From the NCBI RefSeq assembly GCF_900100315.1, contig NZ_FNFF01000003.1:62001-126000 (forward strand): a DNA stretch of 64,000 bases, written 5' to 3'. The DNA is from Streptomyces indicus. Lineage in GTDB: Bacteria > Actinomycetota > Actinomycetes > Streptomycetales > Streptomycetaceae. The translations under genes were made by a program, and so were the position numbers. The notes beneath the pieces are model-generated. The model worked only from the letters and a program-made list of their open reading frames with translations, had not been told where the DNA came from and ran no database searches. Each line of letters opens with the position of its first letter. Position 1 is the first letter of the stretch. Positions 1 through 8,025 of this stretch are shown piece by piece.

Positions 1-798
1 GATGCGGTCCGCGTCGGCGGCCGACTCCAGAGCCTCGGCCCAGTAGCCGACGACGCGCGGCCCGATCTCCTCGGCGGCGAGCGCGAGGAGGCCGGTGAGG
101 TCCTCCGCGGAGGAGATCTCCGGGCCCGCGCACTCGTGCACGGAGCCGATGCCGAGGGAGGCGGCACGGCGCAGGGCGGCGCGCTGGGCCTCGGTGCGCT
201 GGGCGGGGGTGATGGCCTCGTGGGCCGCGCGGCGCACCGCGTGGTGCGCGTCCTTGGTGAGCGGGGCGTCGGCCTCGAAGCCGGGCAGGTCACGGACGCC
301 GGGCACGAGGTCGAGCAGGGCGGTGGTGGCCACCGCCGAGTGGACGTCGATCCGGGTCAGGTAGAGCGGACGGCCGCCCGTCGCCTCGTCCAGTTCGGTG
401 CGGTACGGGGCGCGGCGCTCGGGCCAGCGGGCGGCGTCCCAGCCGTGTCCGAGCAGGACGCGGTCGCCGGGCCGCTGTGCGGCGTACTCACGCACCCGGT
501 CCAGCGCCTCGCGCAGGCTCTGAGCGCCGGACAGGTCGAGGCCCGTGAGGGCGAGCCCGGTGGAGGTGGTGTGCACGTGCGCGTCGGTGAACGCCGGGGT
601 GACCAGGGCGCCTTGGAGGTCCCGCACCTCGTCCACGCCCTGCGCGAAGGCGTCGGCCGCTCCTTCGGACCCGACCCAGGCGACGTGCCCGCGCTCGACG
701 ACCATGGCGGTCGCGAAGGGGTCGGCGGGGCTGTGGACCTCACCGCCGCGCAGCAGCACGGTGCGGTGGTCGGGGGCGCTGGGGTTGCTCTCGCTCAT
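1..798 (-). CDS. Amidohydrolase family 3 (YtcJ-like), C-terminus beyond window
   Basis: Frame opens at ATG 798 and runs to the left edge without a stop, giving 266 codons. The protein begins MSESNPSAPD and shows the amidohydrolase metal motif H-V-H (His74 and His76 in TDAHVHT). It also has the early HxH-domain layout of YtcJ-type metal-dependent hydrolases, including a GHGWDAARW segment that follows the first strand. These enzymes deprotonate a metal-bound water to cleave amide or related bonds; the substrate here cannot be inferred. About half of a normal 520-550 residue family member is present because the gene leaves the window. It lies downstream of and codirectional with the Lrp-type regulator, separated by 139 bp that hold a short direct repeat. 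Confidence 0.85.
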   Translation of the reverse strand, partial: MSESNPSAPDHRTVLLRGGEVHSPADPFATAMVVERGHVAWVGSEGAADAFAQGVDEVRDLQGALVTPAFTDAHVHTTSTGLALTGLDLSGAQSLREALDRVREYAAQRPGDRVLLGHGWDAARWPERRAPYRTELDEATGGRPLYLTRIDVHSAVATTALLDLVPGVRDLPGFEADAPLTKDAHHAVRRAAHEAITPAQRTEAQRAALRRAASLGIGSVHECAGPEISSAEDLTGLLALAAEEIGPRVVGYWAEALESAADADRI

Positions 799-834
799 GG
801 GGAACAGTCTCGCGCCTCGGACGGGACGATCCGG

Positions 835-891
835 ACGCGGGTCCCCCGTAGAGACGCGGGTCCCTTGTAGAGACCCGAGGTCCCCCATAGA
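835..891. repeat. 19-bp direct repeat, about 3 copies
   Basis: Two adjacent 19-bp units (835-853 and 854-872) differ at 2 positions. A third, more degenerate unit follows at 873-891. They fill the gap between the Lrp-type gene and the amidohydrolase. No function is evident; this is one of several short tandem arrays placed next to gene ends in this window. Confidence 0.7.
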
Positions 892-937
892 AGGACGCAC
901 GGACCACGAGAAGTCCCGCGCGCGCCGCCGGGGCGGG

Positions 938-1378
938 TCAGATGCGCGGCGGGCGCGCCTCGTACGGCGTGGAGAGGCAGACCGTCGTACGCGTGGAGAC
1001 CCCGGCCAGTGCGCGGACGCGGCCCAGCAGGTCCTCCAGCTCCAGCGGGGTGGAGACGCGCACCTTGAGGATGTAGTTCTCGTCGCCGGCGACGCTGTGG
1101 CAGGCCTCGATCTCGGGGACCCCGGCCAGGCGCTCGGCGATGTCGTCCGGGGCGCTCGGGTCGAAGGGCTTGACCGAGATGAACGCGGTGAGCGGCAGGC
1201 CCACGGCCTCCGGGTCGACCACGGCCGCGTATCCGCGGATGACGCCGCGCTGCTCGAGCCGGCGCACCCGCTGGTGCACGGCGGACGTGGACAGGCCGGT
1301 GGCCTTGCCCAGGTCGGTGTAGCTCATCCGCCCGTCCTTGACGAGCAGCTGCACGATCTGGCGGTCGAGGTCCTCCAT
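938..1378 (-). CDS. Lrp/AsnC family transcriptional regulator
   Basis: 146 residues, the normal length for a single-unit Lrp/AsnC protein. Residues 1-60 form the AsnC-type helix-turn-helix (MEDLDRQIVQLL, then LGKATGLSTSAVHQRVRRL). Residues 65-146 form the RAM effector-binding domain, with the GDENYILKV segment typical of amino-acid sensing. Such proteins form octamers and bind DNA in response to amino acids. It ends 139 bp before the amidohydrolase on the same strand and could regulate it. An imperfect inverted repeat 20 bp upstream of the start (1399-1424) is a candidate autoregulatory site. Confidence 0.93.
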   Translation of the reverse strand: MEDLDRQIVQLLVKDGRMSYTDLGKATGLSTSAVHQRVRRLEQRGVIRGYAAVVDPEAVGLPLTAFISVKPFDPSAPDDIAERLAGVPEIEACHSVAGDENYILKVRVSTPLELEDLLGRVRALAGVSTRTTVCLSTPYEARPPRI

Positions 1379-1398
1379 GGCGCAGAACCTACAGGGCC

Positions 1399-1424
1399 GT
1401 GATCCACGGGGATACCTGGGTCAC
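1399..1424. promoter_or_regulatory. Candidate Lrp autoregulatory operator
   Basis: Inverted repeat with arms GTGATCCA (1399-1406) and TGGGTCAC (1417-1424), 7 of 8 positions complementary and 10 bp apart. It lies 20 bp upstream of the Lrp-type start codon. Position and symmetry fit a dimer-binding site; binding is inferred. Confidence 0.4.
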
Positions 1425-1600
1425 GCATGCGATGGCGCACGCTCCGCGGGGCCGCAGACCGCCGAAGGTCCCGTACGGGCCGGGCGAGATGGGGCCGAAC
1501 GGCCGTGGCGGAGGGTGCGGCGGGAGCCGGACGCTGGGAATGTCCCCTGCGCGCCAGGACCGGGGCCGCGCAGCAAACCCTGGGCAGGTGTCTCCTTACG

Positions 1601-1705
1601 ATGCGACGTACCAGCGTGATCGCCGTCGGCGGTCTCTTCGTGCTCTGCGTGGGCTTCATCGGGTTCTGCGCGGTGCAGTACGCCGCCGTGATGGGCAGCC
1701 TCTGA
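1601..1705 (+). CDS. Small single-pass membrane peptide, 34 aa
   Basis: A short frame from ATG 1601 encodes 34 residues: a basic start (MRRTSVIAVG) followed by one hydrophobic helix of about 22 residues and a short polar end. Charge distribution predicts an inserted helix. It reads away from the Lrp-type gene. No family is recognised and the upstream ribosome-binding site is weak. The coding assignment rests on the membrane-protein-like composition and GC-rich third positions, so it is tentative. Confidence 0.35.
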   Translation: MRRTSVIAVGGLFVLCVGFIGFCAVQYAAVMGSL

Positions 1706-1896
1706 ACGCGGGCCCCGCGTACGGGAGGTCCGAGCGGTCCGCAGCGTGTGCGCCTCTCGTAACCTTTCTGTGACGAACACCACACCCCCGAAACCGTGTC
1801 CTCGCGCATGGCGTGGTTACGGCGACGAGCAGGCGGGAAGTGCTTGCTGTGGTCGAGGCCGCAGCGCCTTGTCGGCCCACCCGAGGGGGAGTACCC

Positions 1897-2334
1897 ATGC
1901 AGAACCTGAAGCGCCCCGGTCGCAGTGCCCGCAGCAAGCAGCAGGCACCCGTCGCGACCGAACCGGAGGGCGTCGAACCGGTCGGCGACGAGAACATCGA
2001 AGAGCCGGACGCCTACGACACGTTCGAGATGTACCGGGTGATCTGCCCGGACTGCGAGCAGCCCATCGCGCTCCTCGCCGACGAGGACGTTCTTCCGCAG
2101 CACGCCAAGTGCCCCACTCCGTGGAACCCGTTCGGGCTCACCACCTGCTCCGGCACGGGCCGTCCCGCCGCGGACGCGCGCCCGGCCGACGAGGGCTTCG
2201 AGGTCCAGGAGCAGGACACCGCCCTGCTCCTGACGCTCCCTCAAGGGCTCGACTGGCGGACCCAGCCCTTCTCGCACGTGGGCGGTCCCGGCTCGCGTCC
2301 GATGAAGCGCTCGGGCCTGCGCCGCGCCGCCTGA
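1897..2334 (+). CDS. Conserved actinobacterial hypothetical protein with zinc-ribbon-like Cys pair
   Basis: 145 residues from ATG 1897, chosen because a GAGGGGGA ribosome-binding site lies 6-7 bp upstream; the longer frame to 1813 lacks this. The N-terminus is basic and low-complexity. The middle holds CPDCEQP and further cysteines (KCPTPW and TTCSGTG), suggesting a small metal-binding knuckle. It has no signal peptide or membrane helix. The gene is convergent with the downstream phosphotransferase and separated from it by a hairpin. Function unknown. Confidence 0.75.
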   Translation: MQNLKRPGRSARSKQQAPVATEPEGVEPVGDENIEEPDAYDTFEMYRVICPDCEQPIALLADEDVLPQHAKCPTPWNPFGLTTCSGTGRPAADARPADEGFEVQEQDTALLLTLPQGLDWRTQPFSHVGGPGSRPMKRSGLRRAA

Positions 2335-2351
2335 CGCGGCGGCGCGCGGGC

Positions 2352-2364
2352 TGACGGTCCGTCA
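2352..2364. promoter_or_regulatory. TGACG-N3-CGTCA palindrome (copy 1)
   Basis: TGACGGTCCGTCA has perfect 5-bp arms around a 3-bp centre. The same architecture occurs at 4736-4748 and 52404-52416, upstream of metabolic genes. Here it sits between two convergent genes, where an operator would be odd, so it may be chance or part of a terminator. Confidence 0.3.
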
Positions 2365-2369
2365 AGCCA

Positions 2370-2395
2370 CCGGGCAGATCCGGCGATCCGCCCGG
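2370..2395. terminator. Hairpin between convergent genes
   Basis: Arms of about 11 bp (starting CCGGGC at 2370 and ending GCCCGG at 2395) pair with one mismatch and a very short loop. It lies between the stop codons at 2334 (+) and 2404 (-), as expected for a bidirectional, U-tract-poor Streptomyces terminator. Confidence 0.55.
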
Positions 2396-2403
2396 TCCAG
2401 GCC

Positions 2404-3507
2404 TCAATCCCAGTAGCTGCCCTGCACCATGGCCGCCAGACTGGCGTGGTGCAGGATCAGTTTGTCCACGTCCTTCGGGTCGTCGGGGACCGTCACCTCA
2501 CCGAAGTGGACCTGGCGGTAGGCGACGCGGAGCATCACGACCGCGTGCCGCAGGGCGGCGTACAGCGTGTAGAAGTCCATGTTCTGCGGTGTGTGGCCGG
2601 TGAGTTCGGCGTAGCGCGCCTCGATGCGGTCGCGGCGGAGGAACTCCGGCAGGCCCTCCTGGCCGAAGCTCACCGTGAGGTCCTGGAAGAAGCGGTGCAG
2701 GTACACCGTCCAGCCCAGGTCCACCTCGCGCGGCGCGAGTGCGGCCATCTCCCAGTCGAGGACGGCGGCCGGTTCGAAGCCGTCGTAGATGATGTTGCCG
2801 ATCCGGGCGTCGCCCCAGTTGAGGACCGGTTCACCCTCGTCCGCGGGCCACAGCTCCTCCAGGCGGTCGAAGGCCGTCTCGATGAGGGGCGAGCGGGCCA
2901 CGTCGCGCACCACCCAGTCGTAGTACGCGCGCTGGGCCTCCACATGCCGGCGCAGGGCGCTGCCGTCGCCGGGGAGGGCGAGGAACTCGGCCTGCTCCGC
3001 AGGGAATTGGTCGTGCAGTTTGGCGAGCAGCGTGATCGAGGCCGCTTCGAGCCGCTCGCGTTCGGCGTCACTCGCGGCGTGCAGCCAGTTGCCCTCGTAG
3101 GTGTAGGGCATCACGTCGGGCGGGACCCGGCCCTCCTTGCGCTCCATCACGAAGAAGGGCGCGCCGAGCGGACCGGGGTCGAGCTCCAGCCACTGCACCT
3201 TCGGCACGGGGAGTTCGGTGTGTTCGCCGACCAGGCGCATGACGCGGTGCTGCCGCTCCATGTCGTAGACCGGGAAGATCGTGTACGCCCCGGGGTCGGC
3301 CGCGAGCCGCAACGCGCAGGCGGCGAGCGGGGGTTCGGGGTGCTCGATGTCGAAGAGCAGGGTCTCGCTGGACATGCCGTTGGACGCGGGGACCGTGACG
3401 TTCACCACCTTGGCGCCGGGCAGCCGTTCACCCAGCCAGGCCGTCAGGCGGCGGCCGAGTTCCTCCGGGTCGCGGGTGGTGGTGCGGGGGCGGGGTGCCG
3501 TGGCCAT
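2404..3507 (-). CDS. Phosphotransferase family protein (aminoglycoside phosphotransferase / ACAD10-like fold)
   Basis: 367 residues, a protein-kinase-like fold of the APH family. The catalytic loop reads NWGDARIGN (Asp233, Asn238), where the usual motif starts HGD. The metal-binding Asp follows in VLDWEMAAL (Asp251). The N-terminal lobe (about 1-125) carries the nucleotide fold and a typical VMERKEG hinge. The start at ATG 3507 is preceded by GAGGAG. Relatives are usually found beside acyl-CoA dehydrogenases and may phosphorylate hydroxylated acyl or steroid intermediates. That fits the adjacent CrtC/AttH-like gene 55 bp upstream and the nearby acyl-CoA dehydrogenase. The substrate is not known. 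Confidence 0.88.
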   Translation of the reverse strand: MATAPRPRTTTRDPEELGRRLTAWLGERLPGAKVVNVTVPASNGMSSETLLFDIEHPEPPLAACALRLAADPGAYTIFPVYDMERQHRVMRLVGEHTELPVPKVQWLELDPGPLGAPFFVMERKEGRVPPDVMPYTYEGNWLHAASDAERERLEAASITLLAKLHDQFPAEQAEFLALPGDGSALRRHVEAQRAYYDWVVRDVARSPLIETAFDRLEELWPADEGEPVLNWGDARIGNIIYDGFEPAAVLDWEMAALAPREVDLGWTVYLHRFFQDLTVSFGQEGLPEFLRRDRIEARYAELTGHTPQNMDFYTLYAALRHAVVMLRVAYRQVHFGEVTVPDDPKDVDKLILHHASLAAMVQGSYWD

Positions 3508-3562
3508 GTCTAACTCCTCTCGCCGGTACGGGTGTTGGGCGCGTCGGGCAGGTCGCGGGCGC

Positions 3563-4681
3563 TCACGGGGCGACCGAGTCGAAGCCGGTGAAGCCGGAGG
3601 GGACGTGGCGGCCGAAGCTGCCGTGCTCGAAGATCCCGTAGCCCGTACGGCCGTCGAGAGTGAAGCGGGCCGCGTGGTCGATCACTCCGTACGCGGCCAG
3701 CGGGTGCGCGGAGGGGTCGGAGAGGTCGTAGGTGCGCCGGTCGGTCCAGCCGTGGCCGCGCCAGGTGCCGTGCTGCCAGTCGTCGGCGGGCGGATAGCCG
3801 GCGCCGACGGCGAGCGGGATCGAGGTGAGGCATTCGACCGTCAGCTCCAGCGGCTTGCGCGAGGGGTCCGTGAGGTGGACGACGGCGCGTTCGGGGTGGC
3901 GGGTACCGGCGCGGTAAGTGATGTCGGTCTGGGGCCAGCCGAGTTGGATGTCGCGTTCGCCCTCGCGGAGGAGCACGGCCTCGTTGAGGGTGCGGTAGCC
4001 GTCCGCGTCCTCCTGGGCGATCACCATCACGAAGCGGTCGTCGAAGCGCACGGGGATCCAGAGCCAGTGGAAGCCCTCGGTGCGCTCCTCGGCGGCGATC
4101 CGGCCACCCTCCTCGCCGGGGATGGGCCGCACGCCCCAGCTGCGGTCGCGGGTGCCGGTCCAGGAGTCGCGACTGACGGTGATCTCCTCTCCCCCGGCGC
4201 GGATCGTCCCCTCGGGCCGTCCGCCCTGCACGAAGCGGCGCCCCTCCAGCGTGAGGCGGTCGCCCTTGCGCTGGGTGTGGTGCGGTTCCCAGACGGCCGG
4301 GAAGTCCGCGGTCCAGGTGAGGTCGTACGAGAGCGAGTCGGGGCCGTCGGCCGCGCACTCCAGGCGGATGCGCTGGAGCGGCTCCTCGACCGTGATCCTC
4401 AACGGGCCGACTTCGAGCCGCATCCGGTCGTCCCCGAGTGCGTCGGACGCGCGTACGGCGTGCAAAGTGTCGCCGATACGCAAGGTGGCGTACGCGTCGA
4501 TCACCCCCATGTTGGGGTAGACCCCCAGACCGAGGATGAGCAGGAACCGGCCCTCGTGGTCGAAGAGATGGAAGATGCAGCGGTCGTACGCGTTGCGGTC
4601 GCCGGTGGCGACGTGCTTCATCGAGAGCGGGACCTGGTGCACGGGATACTCGTCGAGCGGTACCGGACGGTCGTCGGCCAC
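3563..4681 (-). CDS. CrtC/AttH-like (DUF7064/7065-type) hypothetical protein
   Basis: 372 residues from GTG 4681, chosen over the 4768 start because AGGGAGGA lies 5 bp upstream. The protein is soluble and beta-rich, with repeated strands such as HWLWIPVRFDDRFVMVI and a DRSWGVRP motif. That motif is typical of the lipocalin-like proteins related to hydroxyneurosporene synthase (CrtC) and AttH. Homologues commonly pair with APH-like phosphotransferases in lipid or steroid catabolic clusters, as here. A catalytic role is not established from sequence. The gene likely heads a two-gene operon with the phosphotransferase. Confidence 0.75.
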   Translation of the reverse strand: MADDRPVPLDEYPVHQVPLSMKHVATGDRNAYDRCIFHLFDHEGRFLLILGLGVYPNMGVIDAYATLRIGDTLHAVRASDALGDDRMRLEVGPLRITVEEPLQRIRLECAADGPDSLSYDLTWTADFPAVWEPHHTQRKGDRLTLEGRRFVQGGRPEGTIRAGGEEITVSRDSWTGTRDRSWGVRPIPGEEGGRIAAEERTEGFHWLWIPVRFDDRFVMVIAQEDADGYRTLNEAVLLREGERDIQLGWPQTDITYRAGTRHPERAVVHLTDPSRKPLELTVECLTSIPLAVGAGYPPADDWQHGTWRGHGWTDRRTYDLSDPSAHPLAAYGVIDHAARFTLDGRTGYGIFEHGSFGRHVPSGFTGFDSVAP

Positions 4682-4735
4682 GGCAATCCTCCCTGGACAC
4701 ACGGTGGTTGCAGGGCGCGCCCCCTGCGGCGGAGT

Positions 4736-4748
4736 TGACGGTACGTCA
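4736..4748. promoter_or_regulatory. TGACG-N3-CGTCA palindrome (copy 2)
   Basis: TGACGGTACGTCA lies 55 bp upstream of the GTG start of the CrtC/AttH-like gene. It has the same 13-bp architecture as the core of the perfect operator at 52401-52419. It is a candidate binding site for a TetR-like repressor controlling the catabolic pair; the regulator is not in this window. Confidence 0.45.
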
Positions 4749-4902
4749 GATACGCCGCGGTGGGCCATACTCGTGTCACCGCCGATCAGGGCGCTCGGCG
4801 GGCGCGCCCTCTGTCACCGCTCACCGCGCCCGGGCCACCCTCCGAACTGACCCTCGAATAGCGCCGGGGGTGTCCTGGAGGCTTTTGCCGCGTTGGCCCG
4901 GC

Positions 4903-5433
4903 ATGACCCCCTTGCACGAAGCAATCGGCCGGCGCAGGCGCACGCTCTACGTTCCCTCGGCGGGAGAATCGGTTCAGCAGAACGCCGACCGCGGTGGCGT
5001 CCGTGCGTCGGACCCGCCCATCTACCGGGAGCTGCTGCGGCATTGGGCGGGCAAGGGCAAGACGCTGCCGGGTCATCGCGACCCGGAGTGGGCGCGGCTC
5101 ACGGCGCCGATCGTGCGGCCGGGGGAATTCGGCTCGGGTGAGCCTTTCGGCACGGCGGAACTCTTCGGGGCGGCCGACCCGTTCGGGCCGGCGGCGGGCA
5201 CGGGTGCGCGCCCGCCGCGCCAGTACACCCCTGGCCCGGGGCAGTTCGGTGAGTCCCGGGAGTCGCGCGGGCAGTTCGGAGAATCCCGGGAGTCGCGCGG
5301 GCAGTACGGCGAACCCCGGGAGTCGCGGGGGCAGTTCGACGAACCCCGGGAATCACACGACCCGTACAGCGAACCCCGGGAATCGCGCGGGCAGTTCAGC
5401 GAGACTCGGGACCCGCGAGGTGACGGGCGATGA
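4903..5433 (+). CDS. Hypothetical protein with six C-terminal decapeptide repeats
   Basis: 176 residues from ATG 4903. Residues 1-80 are a compact basic domain (RRRRTLYVPS, then PPIYRELLRHWAGKGKTLPGHRDPEWARL) with good coding bias. Residues 113-172 are six consecutive 10-residue units of the form GQ-F/Y-x-E-S/P-RESR. The repeat tail is highly charged and probably disordered. The last 38 bp overlap the 3' end of the convergent acyl-CoA dehydrogenase gene, so the repeats have grown up to and into the neighbour. No family is recognised; no signal peptide. Confidence 0.7.
   Translation: MTPLHEAIGRRRRTLYVPSAGESVQQNADRGGVRASDPPIYRELLRHWAGKGKTLPGHRDPEWARLTAPIVRPGEFGSGEPFGTAELFGAADPFGPAAGTGARPPRQYTPGPGQFGESRESRGQFGESRESRGQYGEPRESRGQFDEPRESHDPYSEPRESRGQFSETRDPRGDGR
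5239..5418 (+). repeat. 30-bp in-frame tandem repeat, 6 units
   Basis: Six head-to-tail 30-bp units (5239, 5269, 5299, 5329, 5359 and 5389) encode the decapeptide repeats. The first units are nearly identical and later ones diverge mostly at synonymous or conservative positions. This indicates recent expansion under some coding constraint. Confidence 0.92.
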
Positions 5434-6568
5434 CCATGCGCTGGATCTGGTTGGTGCCCTCGACGATCTGAAGGACCTTGGCCTCGCGCATCAGGCGCTC
5501 GACCGGGAAGTCCTGCGTGTAGCCGTAGCCGCCGAGCACCTGGACCGCGTCCGTGGTGACCTTCATCGCCGCGTCCGTGCAGAACAGCTTGGCCATGGCG
5601 GCCTGCCGCGAGAACGGCCGGCCCGCGTCGCGCAGCCGGGCCGCCGCGAGGTACAGGGCGCGGCCCGCCTCGATCTGGGTGGCCATGTCGGCGAGCATGA
5701 AGCGCAGGCCCTGGAAGTCGGCGATGGGGCGGCCGAACTGCTGCCGTTGGGTCGCGTACGCGAGCGCCTCGTCCAGCGCCGCCTGGGCCACACCGATCGC
5801 GCAGGCCGCGATGCCGAGCCGGCCGGAGTCGAGGGCGGACAGGGCGATCGCGAAGCCCTGGCCCTCCTCGCCGATCCGCCGGGCGTCGCTCACGCGCACC
5901 CCGTCGAAGTGGAGTTGGGCGGTGGGCGAGCCCTTCATGCCCATCTTCTTCTCGGGCACGGCCGCGGAGAGACCCTCGGCGTCGCCGGGCACGAGGAACG
6001 CGCTGATGCCGCGGGAGCCCTCCGCCCCGGTTCGGGCGAGCACGGTGTAGAAGTCGGCGACCCCGCCGTGCGTGATCCAGGCCTTGGTGCCGTCGAGGAT
6101 CCAGTCCTCGCCGTCCCGTACGGCCTTGGTGCGCAGCGAGGCGGCGTCGGAGCCGGACGAGGGCTCGGAGAGGCAGTAGCCGCCGAGCAGTCCGCCGCCG
6201 AGCATCGCGGGCAGGTGGTCGGTCTGCTGCTCCTTGGTGCCGTAGTTGGCGAGCGCGTGGCAGGCCAGGGAGTGGACGCTGACGCCGAGGCCAACGGTGA
6301 GGCGGGCCGCGGCGAGCTCCTCGAGCACCTGGAGGTAGACCTCGTAGGGCTGCGCGCCGCCGCCGAACTCCTCCTCGTACGGCAGTCCGAGCAGTCCCGA
6401 CTCGGACAGCAGCGAGAAGAGCTCGCGCGGGAAGTGTCCGGACTCCTCCTGCTCGGCGGCGCCGGGCGCGATCTCGCCCTTGATCAGCTCACGGACGAGC
6501 GCGAGCAGGTCCTCGGCCTCCTCGGTGGGCAGCTGTCGGTCCACCGGCTGCGGGGCTCGGACGGTCAT
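5396..6568 (-). CDS. Acyl-CoA dehydrogenase
   Basis: 390 residues, full length for the FAD-dependent acyl-CoA dehydrogenase family. The N-terminal helical domain carries EEFGGG. The middle beta-barrel includes YCLSEPSSGSDAAS and WITHG. The C-terminal helical domain includes QQFGRPIADFQ and YGYTQDFPVERLMREAK. The catalytic base is predicted at Glu370 in VEGTNQIQ. It introduces an alpha,beta double bond into an acyl-CoA, passing electrons to ETF. The gene ends in a 38-bp convergent overlap with the repeat-tailed gene. Its chain-length or branched-chain preference cannot be read from the sequence. Confidence 0.95.
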   Translation of the reverse strand: MTVRAPQPVDRQLPTEEAEDLLALVRELIKGEIAPGAAEQEESGHFPRELFSLLSESGLLGLPYEEEFGGGAQPYEVYLQVLEELAAARLTVGLGVSVHSLACHALANYGTKEQQTDHLPAMLGGGLLGGYCLSEPSSGSDAASLRTKAVRDGEDWILDGTKAWITHGGVADFYTVLARTGAEGSRGISAFLVPGDAEGLSAAVPEKKMGMKGSPTAQLHFDGVRVSDARRIGEEGQGFAIALSALDSGRLGIAACAIGVAQAALDEALAYATQRQQFGRPIADFQGLRFMLADMATQIEAGRALYLAAARLRDAGRPFSRQAAMAKLFCTDAAMKVTTDAVQVLGGYGYTQDFPVERLMREAKVLQIVEGTNQIQRMVIARHLAGPESR

Positions 6569-6727
6569 GGCGAGACTCCTCCCTGTCGGGCGCGCGACGG
6601 ACGCGGCTCAGGGTGTGGCGGCGCCGCCGTGGTCTGACGTGCTCAGTCATAACCCTCGGATACGGGTTGCGAAACCGGGGCATACGACTGGCGCGCGATG
6701 AGTATGCCCGATGAAATGCCGCACGTC

Positions 6728-6753
6728 ACCCGGTTCACGAGCGTTAACCGGGT
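6728..6753. repeat. Perfect 8-bp inverted repeat in intergenic region
   Basis: Arms ACCCGGTT (6728-6735) and AACCGGGT (6746-6753), 10 bp apart. It lies 160 bp upstream of the acyl-CoA dehydrogenase start, in the 368-bp gap between that gene and a small membrane protein gene. It could be an operator or a secondary terminator. Confidence 0.45.
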
Positions 6754-6819
6754 CTCAATTTGAGCACGTTCGCGGGGCGTCGGGAAGGGTGCGTCGGGCG
6801 GCCGTCGGCATGACACAGC

Positions 6820-6859
6820 GCGACGCCCGTCTCACCTGGTGTGGTGGGACGGGCGTCGC
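6820..6859 (-). terminator. Terminator hairpin of the small membrane protein gene
   Basis: A perfect 12-bp stem, GCGACGCCCGTC (6820-6831) with GACGGGCGTCGC (6848-6859), and a 16-nt loop. It lies 77 bp beyond the stop codon at 6937. The rest of the 6569-6936 gap shows no coding potential. Confidence 0.6.
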
Positions 6860-6936
6860 GTACGGAAGGGCAGGGGGCGGTCAGGAGCTCGGGCCGGAGC
6901 CTGCGGTCGGCGGGAGCTGCGGAGCGGCCCCGGGCT

Positions 6937-7131
6937 TCAGAGCAGTCCGGCCTGCGAGACGAACATCGCGATGACCACGACGAGGGTCCAGCCCGCGAGG
7001 TGCTCGAGGATCTTCGGGCCGTTGTCCTTCGGCCCACCGGTACGGCTGCGAAGGTACTCGGCGATCTCGGCGGTGGTGGCGGCGGCGCGTGCGCCGGCGC
7101 GGGCACTGGAGTTCATGGCTGTCTCGCTCAC
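6937..7131 (-). CDS. Small membrane protein, 64 aa
   Basis: 64 residues starting at GTG 7131, supported by AGGA about 6 bp upstream; an ATG four codons in is the alternative. Residues 1-20 are Ala/Ser-rich. Residues 20-43 form a polar helix (TTAEIAEYLRSRTGGPKDNGPK). The last about 20 residues are a single hydrophobic helix (GWTLVVVIAMFVSQAGLL), so it is probably a C-tail-anchored protein. No family is recognised. Confidence 0.6.
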   Translation of the reverse strand: MSETAMNSSARAGARAAATTAEIAEYLRSRTGGPKDNGPKILEHLAGWTLVVVIAMFVSQAGLL

Positions 7132-7284
7132 GGTGGTCCTGCGGTGGTGTCCCCCATTGACCTCTCCAAGGTGACATCGCGGCGCGCCCAGGGGTAGAGA
7201 CGGAGGTCATGTGTGGGGTACTCCACTCGGTCCGCACCCCTGGGCCGGGGTCTCGGAAAATCTCCCGAAGTTTTTTCCGCGCCG

Positions 7285-7314
7285 GTGTCGATCGCCGCAG
7301 GGCCCGTTCGACAC
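7285..7314. promoter_or_regulatory. Inverted repeat upstream of the reductase gene
   Basis: Perfect 7-bp arms GTGTCGA (7285-7291) and TCGACAC (7308-7314) lie 50-80 bp upstream of ATG 7365. Two or three helical turns fit a dimeric regulator, but a leader hairpin is equally possible. Confidence 0.35.
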
Positions 7315-7364
7315 AAGGGTGAGAGGCGGGCAGCAGGCCCGCCCCGGCAGCTCGAGGAGAGACC

Positions 7365-7991
7365 ATGTCCAAGCTCCGCGTCCACGTGACGGTGTCGCTC
7401 GACGGGTTCATGTGCGGCCAGGACCAGCGGCTCGACGCACCGTTCGGCGACGGGGTGGACGGGCTGATGGACTGGCAGTTCGGCGCGATGAAGGACCGCG
7501 CGGACGGCAAGGCCGGCCCGGACGTCGAGGCGCTCGACCGCGCCGAGGACAACCTGGGCGCCACGATCATGGGGCGCAACATGTTCGGACCCGTGCGCGG
7601 TCCGTGGCAGGACGAGTCCTGGACCGGCTGGTGGGGCGAGAATCCGCCCTACCACCACGACGTGTTCGTGCACACCCACCACGTGCGCCCCGACCTGCCG
7701 ATGTCGGGCGGCACCACCTTCCACTTCACCGACGAGGCGCCCGAGAAGGTGCTCGACCGCGCCTTCGCCGCGGCCGGCGGCAGGGACGTCCGGCTGGGCG
7801 GCGGCGCGTCCACGATCCGGCAGTACCTGCGGGCCGGGCTGGTGGACGTGATGGAGCTGGCGGTGGCTCCGGTGCTCGTGGGCGGCGGCGAGCGGCTGCT
7901 CGACCGGATCGGCGAGCCCCTGGACGGCCTGCGGGTCACCGGGATGGAGAGCTCCGCGGCCGCCACCCACGTACGGCTCGTACGGCGCTGA
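7365..7991 (+). CDS. Dihydrofolate reductase / RibD C-terminal domain family protein
   Basis: 208 residues. The fold is the RibD-C/DHFR-like NADPH-binding domain: KLRVHVTVSLDGFM at the N-terminus, GRNMFGPVRG in the middle and the glycine-rich LGGGASTIRQYL near residue 145. A good ribosome-binding site (GAGGAGAG) precedes ATG 7365. These stand-alone proteins are NAD(P)H-dependent reductases of unknown substrate in actinomycetes. The gene is monocistronic and ends in a strong hairpin shared with the convergent peptidase gene. Confidence 0.88.
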   Translation: MSKLRVHVTVSLDGFMCGQDQRLDAPFGDGVDGLMDWQFGAMKDRADGKAGPDVEALDRAEDNLGATIMGRNMFGPVRGPWQDESWTGWWGENPPYHHDVFVHTHHVRPDLPMSGGTTFHFTDEAPEKVLDRAFAAAGGRDVRLGGGASTIRQYLRAGLVDVMELAVAPVLVGGGERLLDRIGEPLDGLRVTGMESSAAATHVRLVRR

Positions 7992-7997
7992 GGCCGA

Positions 7998-8022
7998 TGC
8001 GCCGGGTACGGTACCCGGCGCA
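7998..8022. terminator. Bidirectional terminator hairpin
   Basis: Arms TGCGCCGGGTAC (7998-8009) and GTACCCGGCGCA (8011-8022) are perfectly complementary around one base, so the hairpin folds with a few terminal pairs opened. It lies between the stops at 7991 (+) and 8026 (-). Confidence 0.75.
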
Positions 8023-8025
8023 GGC

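Noticed and set aside
5239..5418. CRISPR-like array
   Set aside because: The units are contiguous, without unique spacers, and encode protein in frame.
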